Assembly (NCBI RefSeq): GCF_019645815.1
Contig: NZ_CP080997.1
Span: 3,228,880 to 3,292,879 of the forward strand
Direction: 5' to 3'
Length of the DNA stretch: 64,000 nt
Origin: Mycolicibacter heraklionensis
GTDB lineage: Bacteria; Actinomycetota; Actinomycetes; Mycobacteriales; Mycobacteriaceae
The position numbers and the translations under genes were made by a program. Below, in pieces: positions 8,352 through 17,238 of the stretch (position 1 is the stretch's first letter; every line of letters begins with the position of its first letter). Under the pieces are notes generated by a model that made no database searches, was not told the origin of the DNA, and saw nothing but the letters and a program-made list of their open reading frames with translations.

Positions 8352-8898
8352 GCTCGGCCAACTCCAGCCGGGTGTCGCCGTAACGGCGCGAGGGCCACGC
8401 TGCCCAACCCTCCGGCCAGCCCACCGCTGGACTGGAGGCGGCCCGCTCGATCACCACGACGGTGCCCGGGACCGCCCAGCCGCCGGCGGTCAACAACCCG
8501 GGCAGCGCGTCGATCGCGGCGGCATCGACCTCGTAGGGCGGATCGGCCAGCACCAGATCCACCGGCGTCTCGGTACCCCCGGTCAGCACTGTGGCCACCG
8601 TGCCGCGGCGCAGCACTGCACCGGCCAGCCGCAGTGCGGCGATATTGGCGGCCAGCACATCGGCGGCGCGTCGGTCCGATTCGACGAACAGCGCGGTCGC
8701 CGCGCCCCGCGACAGCGCCTCCAAGCCCAGCGCCCCTGACCCGGCATACAGGTCCAATACCGCCATCCCGGTCAGGTCCATCCGGGAATCCAGCACGTTG
8801 AACAGCGCCTCGCGCACCCGATCGGTGGTTGGCCGGGTCCCGCGCGGTGGCACGGCGAGGCGTCGTCCACCGGCTGCACCGCCGACGATGCGGGTCAG
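8344..8898 (-). CDS. rsmD: 16S rRNA (guanine(966)-N(2))-methyltransferase
   Basis: RsmD methylates G966 of 16S rRNA using S-adenosylmethionine. Visible are [20 protein letters not shown] (SAM-binding motif I) and the catalytic motif VLADPPY. The family N-terminus [23 protein letters not shown] is encoded only if translation starts at CTG 8898; no ATG, GTG or TTG exists in frame between this point and the GTG at 8853, which would cut that motif off. The CTG overlaps the pyc stop (CTGA), mimicking the usual ATGA coupling. The length with the CTG start is 184 residues, the expected size. Downstream of pyc in one operon. Confidence 0.88.
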   Translation of the reverse strand: MTRIVGGAAGGRRLAVPPRGTRPTTDRVREALFNVLDSRMDLTGMAVLDLYAGSGALGLEALSRGAATALFVESDRRAADVLAANIAALRLAGAVLRRGTVATVLTGGTETPVDLVLADPPYEVDAAAIDALPGLLTAGGWAVPGTVVVIERAASSPAVGWPEGWAAWPSRRYGDTRLELAELS

Positions 8899-11800
8899 CT
8901 CAGCACCACCAGGAGATCCCCGCCTTCGACCTGCGCGGTCTCGGCAACGGCCACCCGCGCCACCGTCCCGTCGGCCGGCGCGGTGATGGCGGCCTCCATT
9001 TTCATCGCCTCGATGGTGGCGACGGTCTGCCCGGCGGTGACCTGATCCCCCTCGGCCACCCCGATGGTGACCACGCCGGCGAACGGTGCGGCGATATGGC
9101 CCGGCTTGGTGCGGTCGGCCTTTTCGGCTACCGGCACTTCGCTGGCGATGCTGCGGTCACGCACCTCCACCGGCCGCAGTTGACCGTTGATGATGCACAT
9201 CACGGTCCGCATGCCGCGCTCATCCGGCTCGGAGATGGCCTCGAGCCCGATCAGCAGCTCTACGCCGCGTTCGAGTCGAACCCGGTGCTCCTCGCCCTGC
9301 CTCAGTCCGTAGAAGAACTGGTTTGCCGACAATTGTGAGGTGTCGCCGTAGAGGTCCCGATGCTCCTCGAATTCCTTTGTGGGTCCGGGAAACAGCAGCC
9401 GGTTCAGCGTGGCCTGCCGCTTCGGTCCGGTGAGCGCCAACGCAGCCTCGTCGTCGGCGGACAACTGCTGCATCTCGCGCGCCGGCCCCCGTCCGGCTAA
9501 CGCCTTGGTGCGCAACGGCTCCGGCCACCCGCCGGCCGGCTCCCCCAGTTCCCCGCGCAGGAATCCGATCACCGAATCGGGAATGTCCACCCGCGCCGGG
9601 TCGGCCGCGAACTCCTCGGCTGTGATGCCGGCGCCGACCAGAGCAAGCGCCAGATCACCGACCACCTTCGAACTCGGGGTGACCTTGATCAATCGACCCA
9701 GCACCGCATCAGCTCCGGCGTAGTTCGCTTCGATCTCCTCGAACCGGTCGGCCAGCCCCAGCGCCTTGGCCTGCTGGTGCAGGTTGGACAGCTGACCGCC
9801 CGGGATCTCGTGACGGTACACCCGCCCGGTCGGCCCGGCCAGCCCGGACTCGAACGGCGCGTAGACCTTTCGCACCCCTTCCCAGTAGGGCTCCAAGTCA
9901 CATACCGCCGACAACGACAGGCCGGTGTCGAAATCGGTGTGCGCCGCTGCGGCAACGATCGAGCTCAGCGCGGGCTGACTGGTGGTGCCGGCCAGCGGTG
10001 CAGCTGCCCCGTCCACGGCGTCGGCGCCGGCGTGCCAGGCCGCCTCATAGGTAGCCAGCTGCCCACCCGGGGTGTCGTGGGTATGAACGTGGATAGGTAG
10101 GTCGAAGCGACTCCGTAGCGCGCTGACCAGCGTGGTGGCTGCGGCGGGGCGCAGCAACCCGGCCATGTCCTTGATGGCCAGCACATGGGCGCCGGCATCC
10201 ACAATCTCCTCGGCCAGCCGCAGGTAGTAGTCGAGTGTGTAGAGCTTCTCCGCAGGGTTTGTCAGGTCGCCGGTGTAGCACATGGCGACTTCGGCTACCG
10301 CACTGCCGGTTTCGCGCACTGCGTCGATCGCGGGGCGCATCGAGTCGACGTTGTTGAGCGCATCGAAGATCCGGAAGATGTCAATCCCAGTTGCCGTCGC
10401 CTCTTGCACGAACGCCGAACACACCAGCTCCGGATACGGGGTGTAGCCGACGGTGTTGCGGCCCCGCAACAGCATCTGCAGACAGATGTTCGGCAGTGAC
10501 TCACGCAGCACCGCCAACCGCTCCCACGGATCTTCCTTCAAAAACCGCAGCGCCACATCGTAGGTCGCGCCGCCCCAGCACTCCATCGACAGCAACTGCG
10601 GGGTGGTGCGGGCGATGTACGGCGCAACATTGAGCAGGCCCTTGGTGCGCAACCGGGTAGCCAACAGTGACTGATGCGCATCCCGGAAAGTCGTCTCGGT
10701 AACCCCGACGGCGGGCGATTCCCGCATCCAACGGGCGAATCCCTCCGGCCCCAGCGCCATCAGTCGTTGCTTGGAGCCCGCCGGCGGCGCAGTGGACAGA
10801 TCGACCTTGGGCAGCTTGTCGCGCGGGTATACCGCCGAAGGTCGTGCACCGTGGGGCTGATTGACGGTGACGTCGGCCAGGTAAGTCAGGATCTTGGTGC
10901 CGCGGTCGGCCGATGCGTGCGAGGTCAACAGTTGCGGGCGTTCATCGATGAACGACGTGGTGATGTGTCCGGCCCGGAAGTCGGGATCGTCGAGCACCGC
11001 CTGCAGGAACGGAATGTTCGTCGAAACCCCCCGGATGCGGAATTCGGCGATCGCCCGGCGCGCCCGATTCACGGCGGTGGAAAAGTCCCGGCCTCGGCAG
11101 GTCAGTTTGACCAGCATCGAGTCGAAATGCGGGCTGATCTCCGCGCCGAGGTTGGTGCCCCCGTCCAGCCGGATTCCGGCCCCGCCCGGACTGCGGTACG
11201 CGGTGATCCGGCCGGTGTCGGGCCGGAAGCCGTTGGCCGGATCCTCGGTGGTGATCCGGCACTGAAGTGCTGCGCCGTGCAAGACGATGTCGTCTTGCCG
11301 CAGCCCCAGATCATCGAGGGACTGCCCGGCCGCGACCCGCAGCTGAGACGAGACCAGGTCCACGTCGGTGATCTCCTCAGTGACGGTGTGCTCCACCTGA
11401 ATCCGCGGATTCATCTCAATGAACACGTAGTTGCCACGTTCGTCGAGCAGGAATTCCACCGTGCCGGCGCAGCTGTAGTCGATATGCCGGGCGAACTTCA
11501 CGGCGTCGGCGCAGATCTTCTCCCGCAGCACCGGATCCAGGTTCGGAGCCGGCGCCAACTCGACGACCTTCTGATGCCGGCGCTGGACGCTGCAGTCGCG
11601 CTCATACAAATGCACCACGTTGCCATGGGTGTCGGCCAGGATCTGCACTTCGATGTGGCGCGGGTTGATCACCGCCTGTTCGAGGTACACCGTCGCGTCA
11701 CCGAAAGCTGATTCGGCTTCCCGGCTGGCGGCTTCGATGGCCTCGGCCAGCCCGCCGATCTCGGCCACCCGTCGCATTCCGCGACCGCCCCCACCCGCGA

Positions 11801-12278
11801 CCGCCTTGACGAACAGCGGGAACGACATATCGGCTGCGGCTGCCATCAATTCGTCGACCGAACGCGACGGCTCCGATGCCGCCAGCACCGGCAGCCCGGC
11901 TTCGCGGGCGGCAGCCACGGCATGCGCCTTGTTGCCGGCCAGCGCCAGTACGGCCGCGCTGGGCCCGACGAAGGTGATGCCGGCATCGGCACACGCCTGC
12001 GCCAGGTGGGGATTCTCCGAGAGGAAGCCGTAGCCGGGATAAACCGCATCAGCGCCGCACCGTTTGGCGGTGGCGACGATCGCCTCCACCGACAGGTAGC
12101 CGCGTACCGGGTGCCCGGGCTCGCCGATCTGGTAGGACTCGTCGGCTTTGAGCCGGTGCACCGAATTGCGGTCTTCGTAGGCGTAGACCGCCACCGTGTC
12201 GATTCCCAGTTCATAGGCGGCGCGAAACGCCCGGATGGCGATCTCTCCGCGGTTGGCGACCAGCAGTTTGGAGATCAC
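8895..12278 (-). CDS. pyc: Pyruvate carboxylase
   Basis: 1127 residues in one polypeptide. Biotin carboxylase is at about 1-450 ([18 protein letters not shown] start, ATP-grasp with GGGGRGMR near 165, [15 protein letters not shown]). The carboxyltransferase (HMGL-like) covers about 520-790 ([15 protein letters not shown]), followed by the conserved carboxylase domain and a C-terminal biotinyl domain with AMKME, where Lys ~1093 is biotinylated. The enzyme carboxylates pyruvate to oxaloacetate with bicarbonate and ATP, an anaplerotic reaction that also feeds gluconeogenesis. The length is typical of the single-chain alpha4 type. The stop overlaps the putative rsmD start. Confidence 0.97.
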   Translation of the reverse strand: MISKLLVANRGEIAIRAFRAAYELGIDTVAVYAYEDRNSVHRLKADESYQIGEPGHPVRGYLSVEAIVATAKRCGADAVYPGYGFLSENPHLAQACADAGITFVGPSAAVLALAGNKAHAVAAAREAGLPVLAASEPSRSVDELMAAAADMSFPLFVKAVAGGGGRGMRRVAEIGGLAEAIEAASREAESAFGDATVYLEQAVINPRHIEVQILADTHGNVVHLYERDCSVQRRHQKVVELAPAPNLDPVLREKICADAVKFARHIDYSCAGTVEFLLDERGNYVFIEMNPRIQVEHTVTEEITDVDLVSSQLRVAAGQSLDDLGLRQDDIVLHGAALQCRITTEDPANGFRPDTGRITAYRSPGGAGIRLDGGTNLGAEISPHFDSMLVKLTCRGRDFSTAVNRARRAIAEFRIRGVSTNIPFLQAVLDDPDFRAGHITTSFIDERPQLLTSHASADRGTKILTYLADVTVNQPHGARPSAVYPRDKLPKVDLSTAPPAGSKQRLMALGPEGFARWMRESPAVGVTETTFRDAHQSLLATRLRTKGLLNVAPYIARTTPQLLSMECWGGATYDVALRFLKEDPWERLAVLRESLPNICLQMLLRGRNTVGYTPYPELVCSAFVQEATATGIDIFRIFDALNNVDSMRPAIDAVRETGSAVAEVAMCYTGDLTNPAEKLYTLDYYLRLAEEIVDAGAHVLAIKDMAGLLRPAAATTLVSALRSRFDLPIHVHTHDTPGGQLATYEAAWHAGADAVDGAAAPLAGTTSQPALSSIVAAAAHTDFDTGLSLSAVCDLEPYWEGVRKVYAPFESGLAGPTGRVYRHEIPGGQLSNLHQQAKALGLADRFEEIEANYAGADAVLGRLIKVTPSSKVVGDLALALVGAGITAEEFAADPARVDIPDSVIGFLRGELGEPAGGWPEPLRTKALAGRGPAREMQQLSADDEAALALTGPKRQATLNRLLFPGPTKEFEEHRDLYGDTSQLSANQFFYGLRQGEEHRVRLERGVELLIGLEAISEPDERGMRTVMCIINGQLRPVEVRDRSIASEVPVAEKADRTKPGHIAAPFAGVVTIGVAEGDQVTAGQTVATIEAMKMEAAITAPADGTVARVAVAETAQVEGGDLLVVLS

Positions 12279-12288
12279 AGGGCACCCC

Positions 12289-12900
12289 TTAAATCAGCGT
12301 CAACCAGTAATCCTGAAATCTGATGAATACCAACAGGAATAACGCGATAAACCATAACGCAGTCAGCGTCCACCGCCACCGGTGCAAATGCTGCAAATTC
12401 TTGCGTACAGAACCTGACTCGAATGCCATGCCTGCGAATATCACCAGCAGGAACAGCGTGACCGCCCAGACCACCATGCAGTACGGGCACAACGCGCCGA
12501 TCCGGTAGAGACTCTGGAAGATCAGCCAGTGCACAAACCCGGCTCCGGCCAGCGTGCCGAGCAGCAAGCCAGTCCAATACCACTGCGGCAAAGGCACTTT
12601 CGTCACCGCCAGCACGCCGGTGACGACCACCACGGTGAAGGCGACAATGCCCATCAGCGGGTTGGGGAAACCCAGCACGGAGGCCTGCGGGGTGACCATC
12701 ACCGATCCGCAGGACAGCACCGGGTTGAGGTTGCACGACGGCACGTATCCCGAGTCCGTGAGCAGCTTGATCTTCTCGACGGTCAACGTGACCGAGGCGG
12801 CCAGCCCGATGACTCCGCCGATGAGCACCGCCCAAGCCCGGGACGCCGCCACCGGCACCGCCTGTTCGGGCGGTTCGACCGCCGAAGCCGTGATGGTCAC
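12289..12900 (-). CDS. Vitamin K epoxide reductase family membrane protein
   Basis: 203 residues with about five membrane helices. The active-site cysteines are present: C56/C64 in the loop SCNLNPVLSCGS and C138/C141 in the CPYC pair. In actinobacteria VKOR homologues use quinone to reoxidise DsbA-like proteins and so drive disulfide formation outside the membrane (established for the mycobacterial family). The start overlaps the stop of the DsbA-like gene (ATGA at 12897-12900), so enzyme and partner are co-translated. Downstream genes: pyc, rsmD. Confidence 0.93.
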   Translation of the reverse strand: MTITASAVEPPEQAVPVAASRAWAVLIGGVIGLAASVTLTVEKIKLLTDSGYVPSCNLNPVLSCGSVMVTPQASVLGFPNPLMGIVAFTVVVVTGVLAVTKVPLPQWYWTGLLLGTLAGAGFVHWLIFQSLYRIGALCPYCMVVWAVTLFLLVIFAGMAFESGSVRKNLQHLHRWRWTLTALWFIALFLLVFIRFQDYWLTLI

Positions 12901-13652
12901 GACTCCTGGGCCGGTACGTCCATGCCCGGTAGGTCACCGACGATCTCGCGGATCTTGGAGACCAGGGCTTCGGGAGTCGAGGGGCGGTAGTCCTCGCCGT
13001 TGATGCGCAGCGTGGGAGTGGCGTGGATGCCGCCGGCCTGGGCCATACCGCCCACCATCTTGAGGTACTTCCCACTGTTGATACACGCCGGAACAGTGCC
13101 GGCGGCGCCGGCTTGGCGGGCCAGTTCGATCAGACGCTTGTTGTCGGGAAACTCGGTCCCGATCTCCGACGGCTGCAGCTGCTCGGTGTAGAGCGCGGTG
13201 TGGAACCGCCGGAAGGCGTCGTTGTTCTCGTCGGCGACGCAGTAGGCGGCGGCACCGGCGCGCGAGGAGTAGTTGTCGTTCTGCGGCCGGTCCAGGATCG
13301 CGACCATGTGGTAGTCCGCGGCGATCGCCCCGCTGTCGATCAGCCGCGACACCGTCGGGCCGAACGCCCGCTCCAGGTTGCCGCAGGCCGGGCAGAGGAA
13401 GTCCTCGTAGAAGGTCAGCACGGCCTTGGGTTCATCGGTCCCGTCCTTGGTGACCAGCTTGCTCGAGGTGACCCGGATCGCCTCGCCGGCGCCGGCGCCC
13501 TTCTTGTGACCGTTGGACACCACGATGTAGCCGATGAGTCCCACCGCGAAGACCACCACGATGGCGACGAGCCCGATCTGCATAGCGAGGTTGCGTTTCT
13601 GGTCGCCGGCCCTCAAGCCGGAGACGCCGGGGCGTTTGGGTTTGCTGGCCAC
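12897..13652 (-). CDS. Membrane-anchored DsbA-like thioredoxin-fold protein
   Basis: 251 residues: a short basic cytoplasmic start, one membrane helix at about 25-45, then an extracytoplasmic thioredoxin fold with CPAC (C87, C90) in FYEDFLCPACGN and the cis-Pro region HATPTLRING. It introduces disulfides into exported proteins and is probably the substrate of the VKOR encoded immediately downstream. Whether the Cys-rich secreted paralogues at 3240-5101 are clients is speculation. Confidence 0.92.
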   Translation of the reverse strand: MASKPKRPGVSGLRAGDQKRNLAMQIGLVAIVVVFAVGLIGYIVVSNGHKKGAGAGEAIRVTSSKLVTKDGTDEPKAVLTFYEDFLCPACGNLERAFGPTVSRLIDSGAIAADYHMVAILDRPQNDNYSSRAGAAAYCVADENNDAFRRFHTALYTEQLQPSEIGTEFPDNKRLIELARQAGAAGTVPACINSGKYLKMVGGMAQAGGIHATPTLRINGEDYRPSTPEALVSKIREIVGDLPGMDVPAQES

Positions 13653-13718
13653 AGTCGGTTGGTCCTCGTCTTCGGTGGTCGGTTTTGCGGTTCAGCGTAC
13701 CGGCGTGGGCCGGGAGCC

Positions 13719-14822
13719 TCAGCCGCGGCTGAGGTGGGCGCGCAGTGCCGAGATCAACTCGGAGGTGCCGGTGGCGCTGCCGCCGCCCAGGCCGAACAGA
13801 TTGATGAAGCCGTGCGTCAGCGACCGCATCCGCCGCAGGTCGACCACCACTCCGGCGTCACGCAGCGCCGCCGCGAACAATTCGCCCTCGTCACGCAGCG
13901 GGTCGAAACCGGCGACCACGACCAGCGCGGGCGGCAACCCGGACAGGTCGCCGGCCAGCAACGGCGACACCCGCGGGTCGGTCGGGTCCAGCTTCGAGGT
14001 GCCCACGTATTGGCTGGTGAACCATTCGATGTCGTGCTTGGTCAGCAGGAAGCCGTCGCCGAACAGCGTCCGTGAGCGGGTCTGGGCGGTCTGGTCGGTC
14101 ACCGGGTAGATCAGCCACTGCAGGATGGGCGCCGGTCCCCCCTCATCACGTGCCAGCAGTGCCACCGCGGCGGCCAGGTTGCCGCCGGCGCTGTCCCCAC
14201 CGACGGCAACCCGTCCCGGGATGCCACCCAGCTCCGCGGCGTGGTCATGGGCCCATCGGAATGCTGCAAAGGCATCGTCGAGCGCCGCCGGTGCGGGATG
14301 CTCGGGCGCCAGCCGGTAGTCCACCGAGAGCACCGCGATGTCACCGTCCCGGCAGGTCAACCGGCAGATCGCGTCGTGACTGTCCAGGTTGCCGATCACG
14401 AATCCGCCACCGTGGTAGAAGACCAGCAGCGGCTTGGCACCACCACCGACCGGACGGTAGTGCCGGGCGGTGATGTCGCCGGCCGGTCCGGGGAACACGA
14501 TGTCGCGAACGTCGACGTGGATATCGCCGCCGCCGAGCCCGGCGGTCGTCTCGCGTAGCCGGGCGCGGGAAGCATCCGCGTCGTCGCCGATGACCAAGCC
14601 GTTGATGCCCATCGCGCGCTGCGCGGCCAGCGTCAACCGCAGGGTGGGGTCCAACGTCGTGCCGTCGATGGTCACCGACCGTCCGCCGGTCAGCGCCCGC
14701 TGTACCCCGATAGGCAGCATCGGAACCGCCTTCATGCCGACGGTCATGAGGGTGCTCCGCAGCTGGTCGGTCCATCGCGCACCCGGTCCGGAACCGGGGT
14801 CGCCTGGCAGACTTCGTGTCAT
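13719..14822 (-). CDS. lipN: Alpha/beta-hydrolase-3 family esterase/lipase (LipN-like)
   Basis: 367 residues of the hormone-sensitive-lipase family. The oxyanion motif HGGG (in VFYHGGGFVIG), nucleophile GDSAGG, acid in FDPLRDEGE and His in SLTHGF are all present. Mycobacterial LipN hydrolyses short-chain acyl esters. The start [10 protein letters not shown] at 14822 matches the N-terminus I recall for M. tuberculosis LipN (MTKSLPG). Its ATG overlaps the ATG of the divergent aldo/keto reductase within a single CATG, so at least one promoter must lie inside the other gene. Confidence 0.88.
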   Translation of the reverse strand: MTRSLPGDPGSGPGARWTDQLRSTLMTVGMKAVPMLPIGVQRALTGGRSVTIDGTTLDPTLRLTLAAQRAMGINGLVIGDDADASRARLRETTAGLGGGDIHVDVRDIVFPGPAGDITARHYRPVGGGAKPLLVFYHGGGFVIGNLDSHDAICRLTCRDGDIAVLSVDYRLAPEHPAPAALDDAFAAFRWAHDHAAELGGIPGRVAVGGDSAGGNLAAAVALLARDEGGPAPILQWLIYPVTDQTAQTRSRTLFGDGFLLTKHDIEWFTSQYVGTSKLDPTDPRVSPLLAGDLSGLPPALVVVAGFDPLRDEGELFAAALRDAGVVVDLRRMRSLTHGFINLFGLGGGSATGTSELISALRAHLSRG

Positions 14823-15666
14823 GGCTGCTGGAGATAACTTGCGCTCGGTCACGCTCAACGACGGTAATTCCATCCCCAGCGTCGGTTTCGGGGTTTACAA
14901 GATTTCGCCCGCCGAGACCGAGCAGGCGGTCAGTACCGCACTTGCGGCCGGATACCGCCACCTCGACACTGCGGCCCTGTACGGAAACGAGCGGGAGGTC
15001 GGTCGTGCCGTCGCGGCATCAGGGTTGCCGCGCGACCAGGTGTACGTGGTCACCAAGGTGTGGAACTCCGATCAGGGCTACGACTCGACGCTGAGGGCAT
15101 TCGAGGCGAGCATGGACCGGCTCGGCCTGGAATGCCTGGACCTCTACCTGATCCACTGGCCGTTGCCGGCCCGCGGCAAATTCGTCGAGACCTTCCGGGC
15201 GCTGGCCCACCTGCGGGATCAGGGCCGGATCCGCTCGATCGGGGTGAGCAACTTCGCGCCTGAACACCTCGAGACGCTCATCGACGGAACTGGGATCGTG
15301 CCTGTCGTCAACCAGGTCGAGCTACATCCGCGCTTCAACCAAGCCGAACTGCGTGAGGTGCACGCTCGCCTCGGGATCGCCACCGAAGCCTGGGCGCCGC
15401 TGGGTCGGGGTTCGCTGCTGGCGCATCCGAAGGTCACCGAGGTGGCGCGCCGTTGCGACAAGACACCGGCGCAGGTGCTGATCCGGTGGCATCTCCAACT
15501 GGGTAATATTGTGATTCCGAAATCGGTCCACCCGGAGCGCATCGTCGGCAATTTCGACGTCTTCGACTTCGAACTCGGCACAGGAGAGATGGCCGAGATA
15601 TCCTCGCTCGACGACGGCGCCCGACTGGGACCCGATCCGCGAACCTTCGATTACACAGGTAGGTGA
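14821..15666 (+). CDS. Aldo/keto reductase 1 (2,5-diketogluconate reductase-like)
   Basis: 281 residues forming an AKR (beta/alpha)8 barrel. The catalytic tetrad is recognisable: Asp in [11 protein letters not shown] (with Tyr), Lys in VVTKVWN and His in YLIHWPLP. The C-terminal NADPH site is in [12 protein letters not shown]. AKRs reduce aldehydes and ketones with NADPH; in mycobacteria this family is linked to methylglyoxal and dicarbonyl detoxification. The ATG at 14821 sits in the CATG shared with the divergent lipase. It is followed after one base by a second AKR. Confidence 0.93.
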   Translation: MAAGDNLRSVTLNDGNSIPSVGFGVYKISPAETEQAVSTALAAGYRHLDTAALYGNEREVGRAVAASGLPRDQVYVVTKVWNSDQGYDSTLRAFEASMDRLGLECLDLYLIHWPLPARGKFVETFRALAHLRDQGRIRSIGVSNFAPEHLETLIDGTGIVPVVNQVELHPRFNQAELREVHARLGIATEAWAPLGRGSLLAHPKVTEVARRCDKTPAQVLIRWHLQLGNIVIPKSVHPERIVGNFDVFDFELGTGEMAEISSLDDGARLGPDPRTFDYTGR

Positions 15667-15667
15667 A

Positions 15668-16507
15668 ATGACGTCGGGCACTGCGATCCCTTCGGTCACC
15701 CTCAACGACGACCGCACCATGCCGACGCTGGGCATCGGGGTGGCCGAATTGTCCGACGCCGAAACCGAGCGGGCGGTCTCGACCGCGCTCGAGCTGGGCT
15801 GCCGGTTGATCGACACCGCCAAGGTGTACGGCAACGAGGCCGCGGTGGGCCGGGCGATCGCCGCATCGGGGATCCCCCGCGATGAGGTGTTCGTCACCAC
15901 CAAGCTGGCGAACGCCGACCAGGGGCTGACCGCCGCCATCGAAGCCTGCAAGGGAAGCCTGGAGCGGCTCGGAATGGACTATGTGGACCTCTACCTGATC
16001 CACTGGCCGGCCCCGTCGCTGGGCATGTACGTCGACAGCTTCGGCGGGCTGATCCAGATCCGGGAGCTGGGCCTGGCCCGGTCCATCGGGGTGTGCAATT
16101 TCACCTCGGAACACCTCGACGACGTGATCGACCTGGCGTTCGAGACGCCGTCGGTCAACCAGATCGAGCTGCACCCGCTGCTCAACCAGGCGGAGCTGCG
16201 TGCCGCCAACGCCGAGCGCGGCATCGTCACGGAGGCTTACAGCCCGCTGGCGGTGGGCCGGTTGCTCGACCATCCGACGGTGACGGCTATCGCCGGCGAG
16301 TACGGCAAGACCCCGGCGCAGGTGCTGATCCGGTGGAGCCTGCAACTGGGCAACGTGGTGATCCCCCGGTCGGCCCAGCCGGAGCGCATCGCGGCCAACC
16401 TCGACGTGTTCGGCTTCGAGCTGGCCGACGAGCACATGGCGAGCCTGGGCGGGCTCAATGACGGCACTCGGGTGCGGGAAGACCCGCTGACCTACGCCGG
16501 TATCTGA
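15668..16507 (+). CDS. Aldo/keto reductase 2, tandem paralogue
   Basis: 279 residues, closely related to the preceding gene ([61 protein letters not shown]), with the AKR catalytic Asp, Tyr, Lys and His all present. It lies one base after the stop of AKR 1 and is surely co-transcribed. A tandem duplication is the simplest origin; M. tuberculosis, as I recall, has one copy at this locus. The physiological substrate is unknown. Confidence 0.93.
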   Translation: MTSGTAIPSVTLNDDRTMPTLGIGVAELSDAETERAVSTALELGCRLIDTAKVYGNEAAVGRAIAASGIPRDEVFVTTKLANADQGLTAAIEACKGSLERLGMDYVDLYLIHWPAPSLGMYVDSFGGLIQIRELGLARSIGVCNFTSEHLDDVIDLAFETPSVNQIELHPLLNQAELRAANAERGIVTEAYSPLAVGRLLDHPTVTAIAGEYGKTPAQVLIRWSLQLGNVVIPRSAQPERIAANLDVFGFELADEHMASLGGLNDGTRVREDPLTYAGI

Positions 16508-16521
16508 TTCCGTCCGCGCGA

Positions 16522-17238
16522 CTAACCGGTCGGGCAGGTGGCCGCGGCCTCGCGCAGCACGTCGGCTGAGGGCTGATCGAGCCGCAGTGCGTAGCCCCGC
16601 AGGACCGCTAGGTAAGCGACGGCGTACTGGCAGGCGAACGATCTGTTCGGCGGCATCCACTGCCCCGGCCCGGCGTCGCCCTTGTCCTGGTTGCCCTGCC
16701 CGGCGACCGCCAGCAGGTTGGCGGGGTCGTTGGCGAAGCGCAACCGCTGGCGATACGGCCAGGCGGAGGCACCCATGTCCCAGGCGTAGGCCAGCGGCAC
16801 GATGTGGTCGATCTGCACCGCCTCACCGACCTTCGCGCCGCGGGTGAAGGCGACGACGGTGTTGGTGTAGGGGTCATGCAGGGTTCCGCTGGCCACCGCG
16901 CCGGCGCAGCGTTTGGTCGACACGTGGGTGATGTCCACGAGATCGCGGTTCAGGATGTCGTCGCGGGTGTCGCAACCGTTGTGTCCGCCCGGTGCGTCGT
17001 TGTCGTCATCCCAGGCGTCGCCGAACAGCGAGCGACGGTAGTCGTAGCGGTGGGTGCGGGCCGGAACCACCGTGATGCCGGCCAGGACATCGGTGCCGGG
17101 CGCCACGATGGGCATGCCCGCCTGCGCGGCCAGGGCACGGCTGCGATGCCCCACCGCAGACACCGTCTGGTAGGCCACCAGTACGGCGAGCACCGCCGCC
17201 ACGGCCAGCCACAGCAGGGTCTTGCGATTCGGGTTCAT
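16522..17238 (-). CDS. Exported HNH-nuclease-like protein (GmrSD C-terminal/DUF1524 type)
   Basis: 238 residues with an N-terminal membrane segment or signal (LLWLAVAAVLAVLVAY, about 8-24) and a C-terminal HNH-like fold: QIDHIVPLAYAWDMGA, FANDPANLLAV and NQDKGDAGPGQWMPPN hold the His-Asn residues of a beta-beta-alpha metal site; GCDTR and an extra Cys pair lie before and after. This mycobacterial family is secreted or wall-bound and presumed to be a nuclease, without a known role. The start overlaps the recG stop by 4 bp (17235-17238). Confidence 0.85.
   Translation of the reverse strand: MNPNRKTLLWLAVAAVLAVLVAYQTVSAVGHRSRALAAQAGMPIVAPGTDVLAGITVVPARTHRYDYRRSLFGDAWDDDNDAPGGHNGCDTRDDILNRDLVDITHVSTKRCAGAVASGTLHDPYTNTVVAFTRGAKVGEAVQIDHIVPLAYAWDMGASAWPYRQRLRFANDPANLLAVAGQGNQDKGDAGPGQWMPPNRSFACQYAVAYLAVLRGYALRLDQPSADVLREAAATCPTG

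Noticed and set aside
10674..11711. 345-codon plus-strand frame opposite pyc
   Set aside because: Shadow of the biotin carboxylase domain; no homology and no ribosome site.
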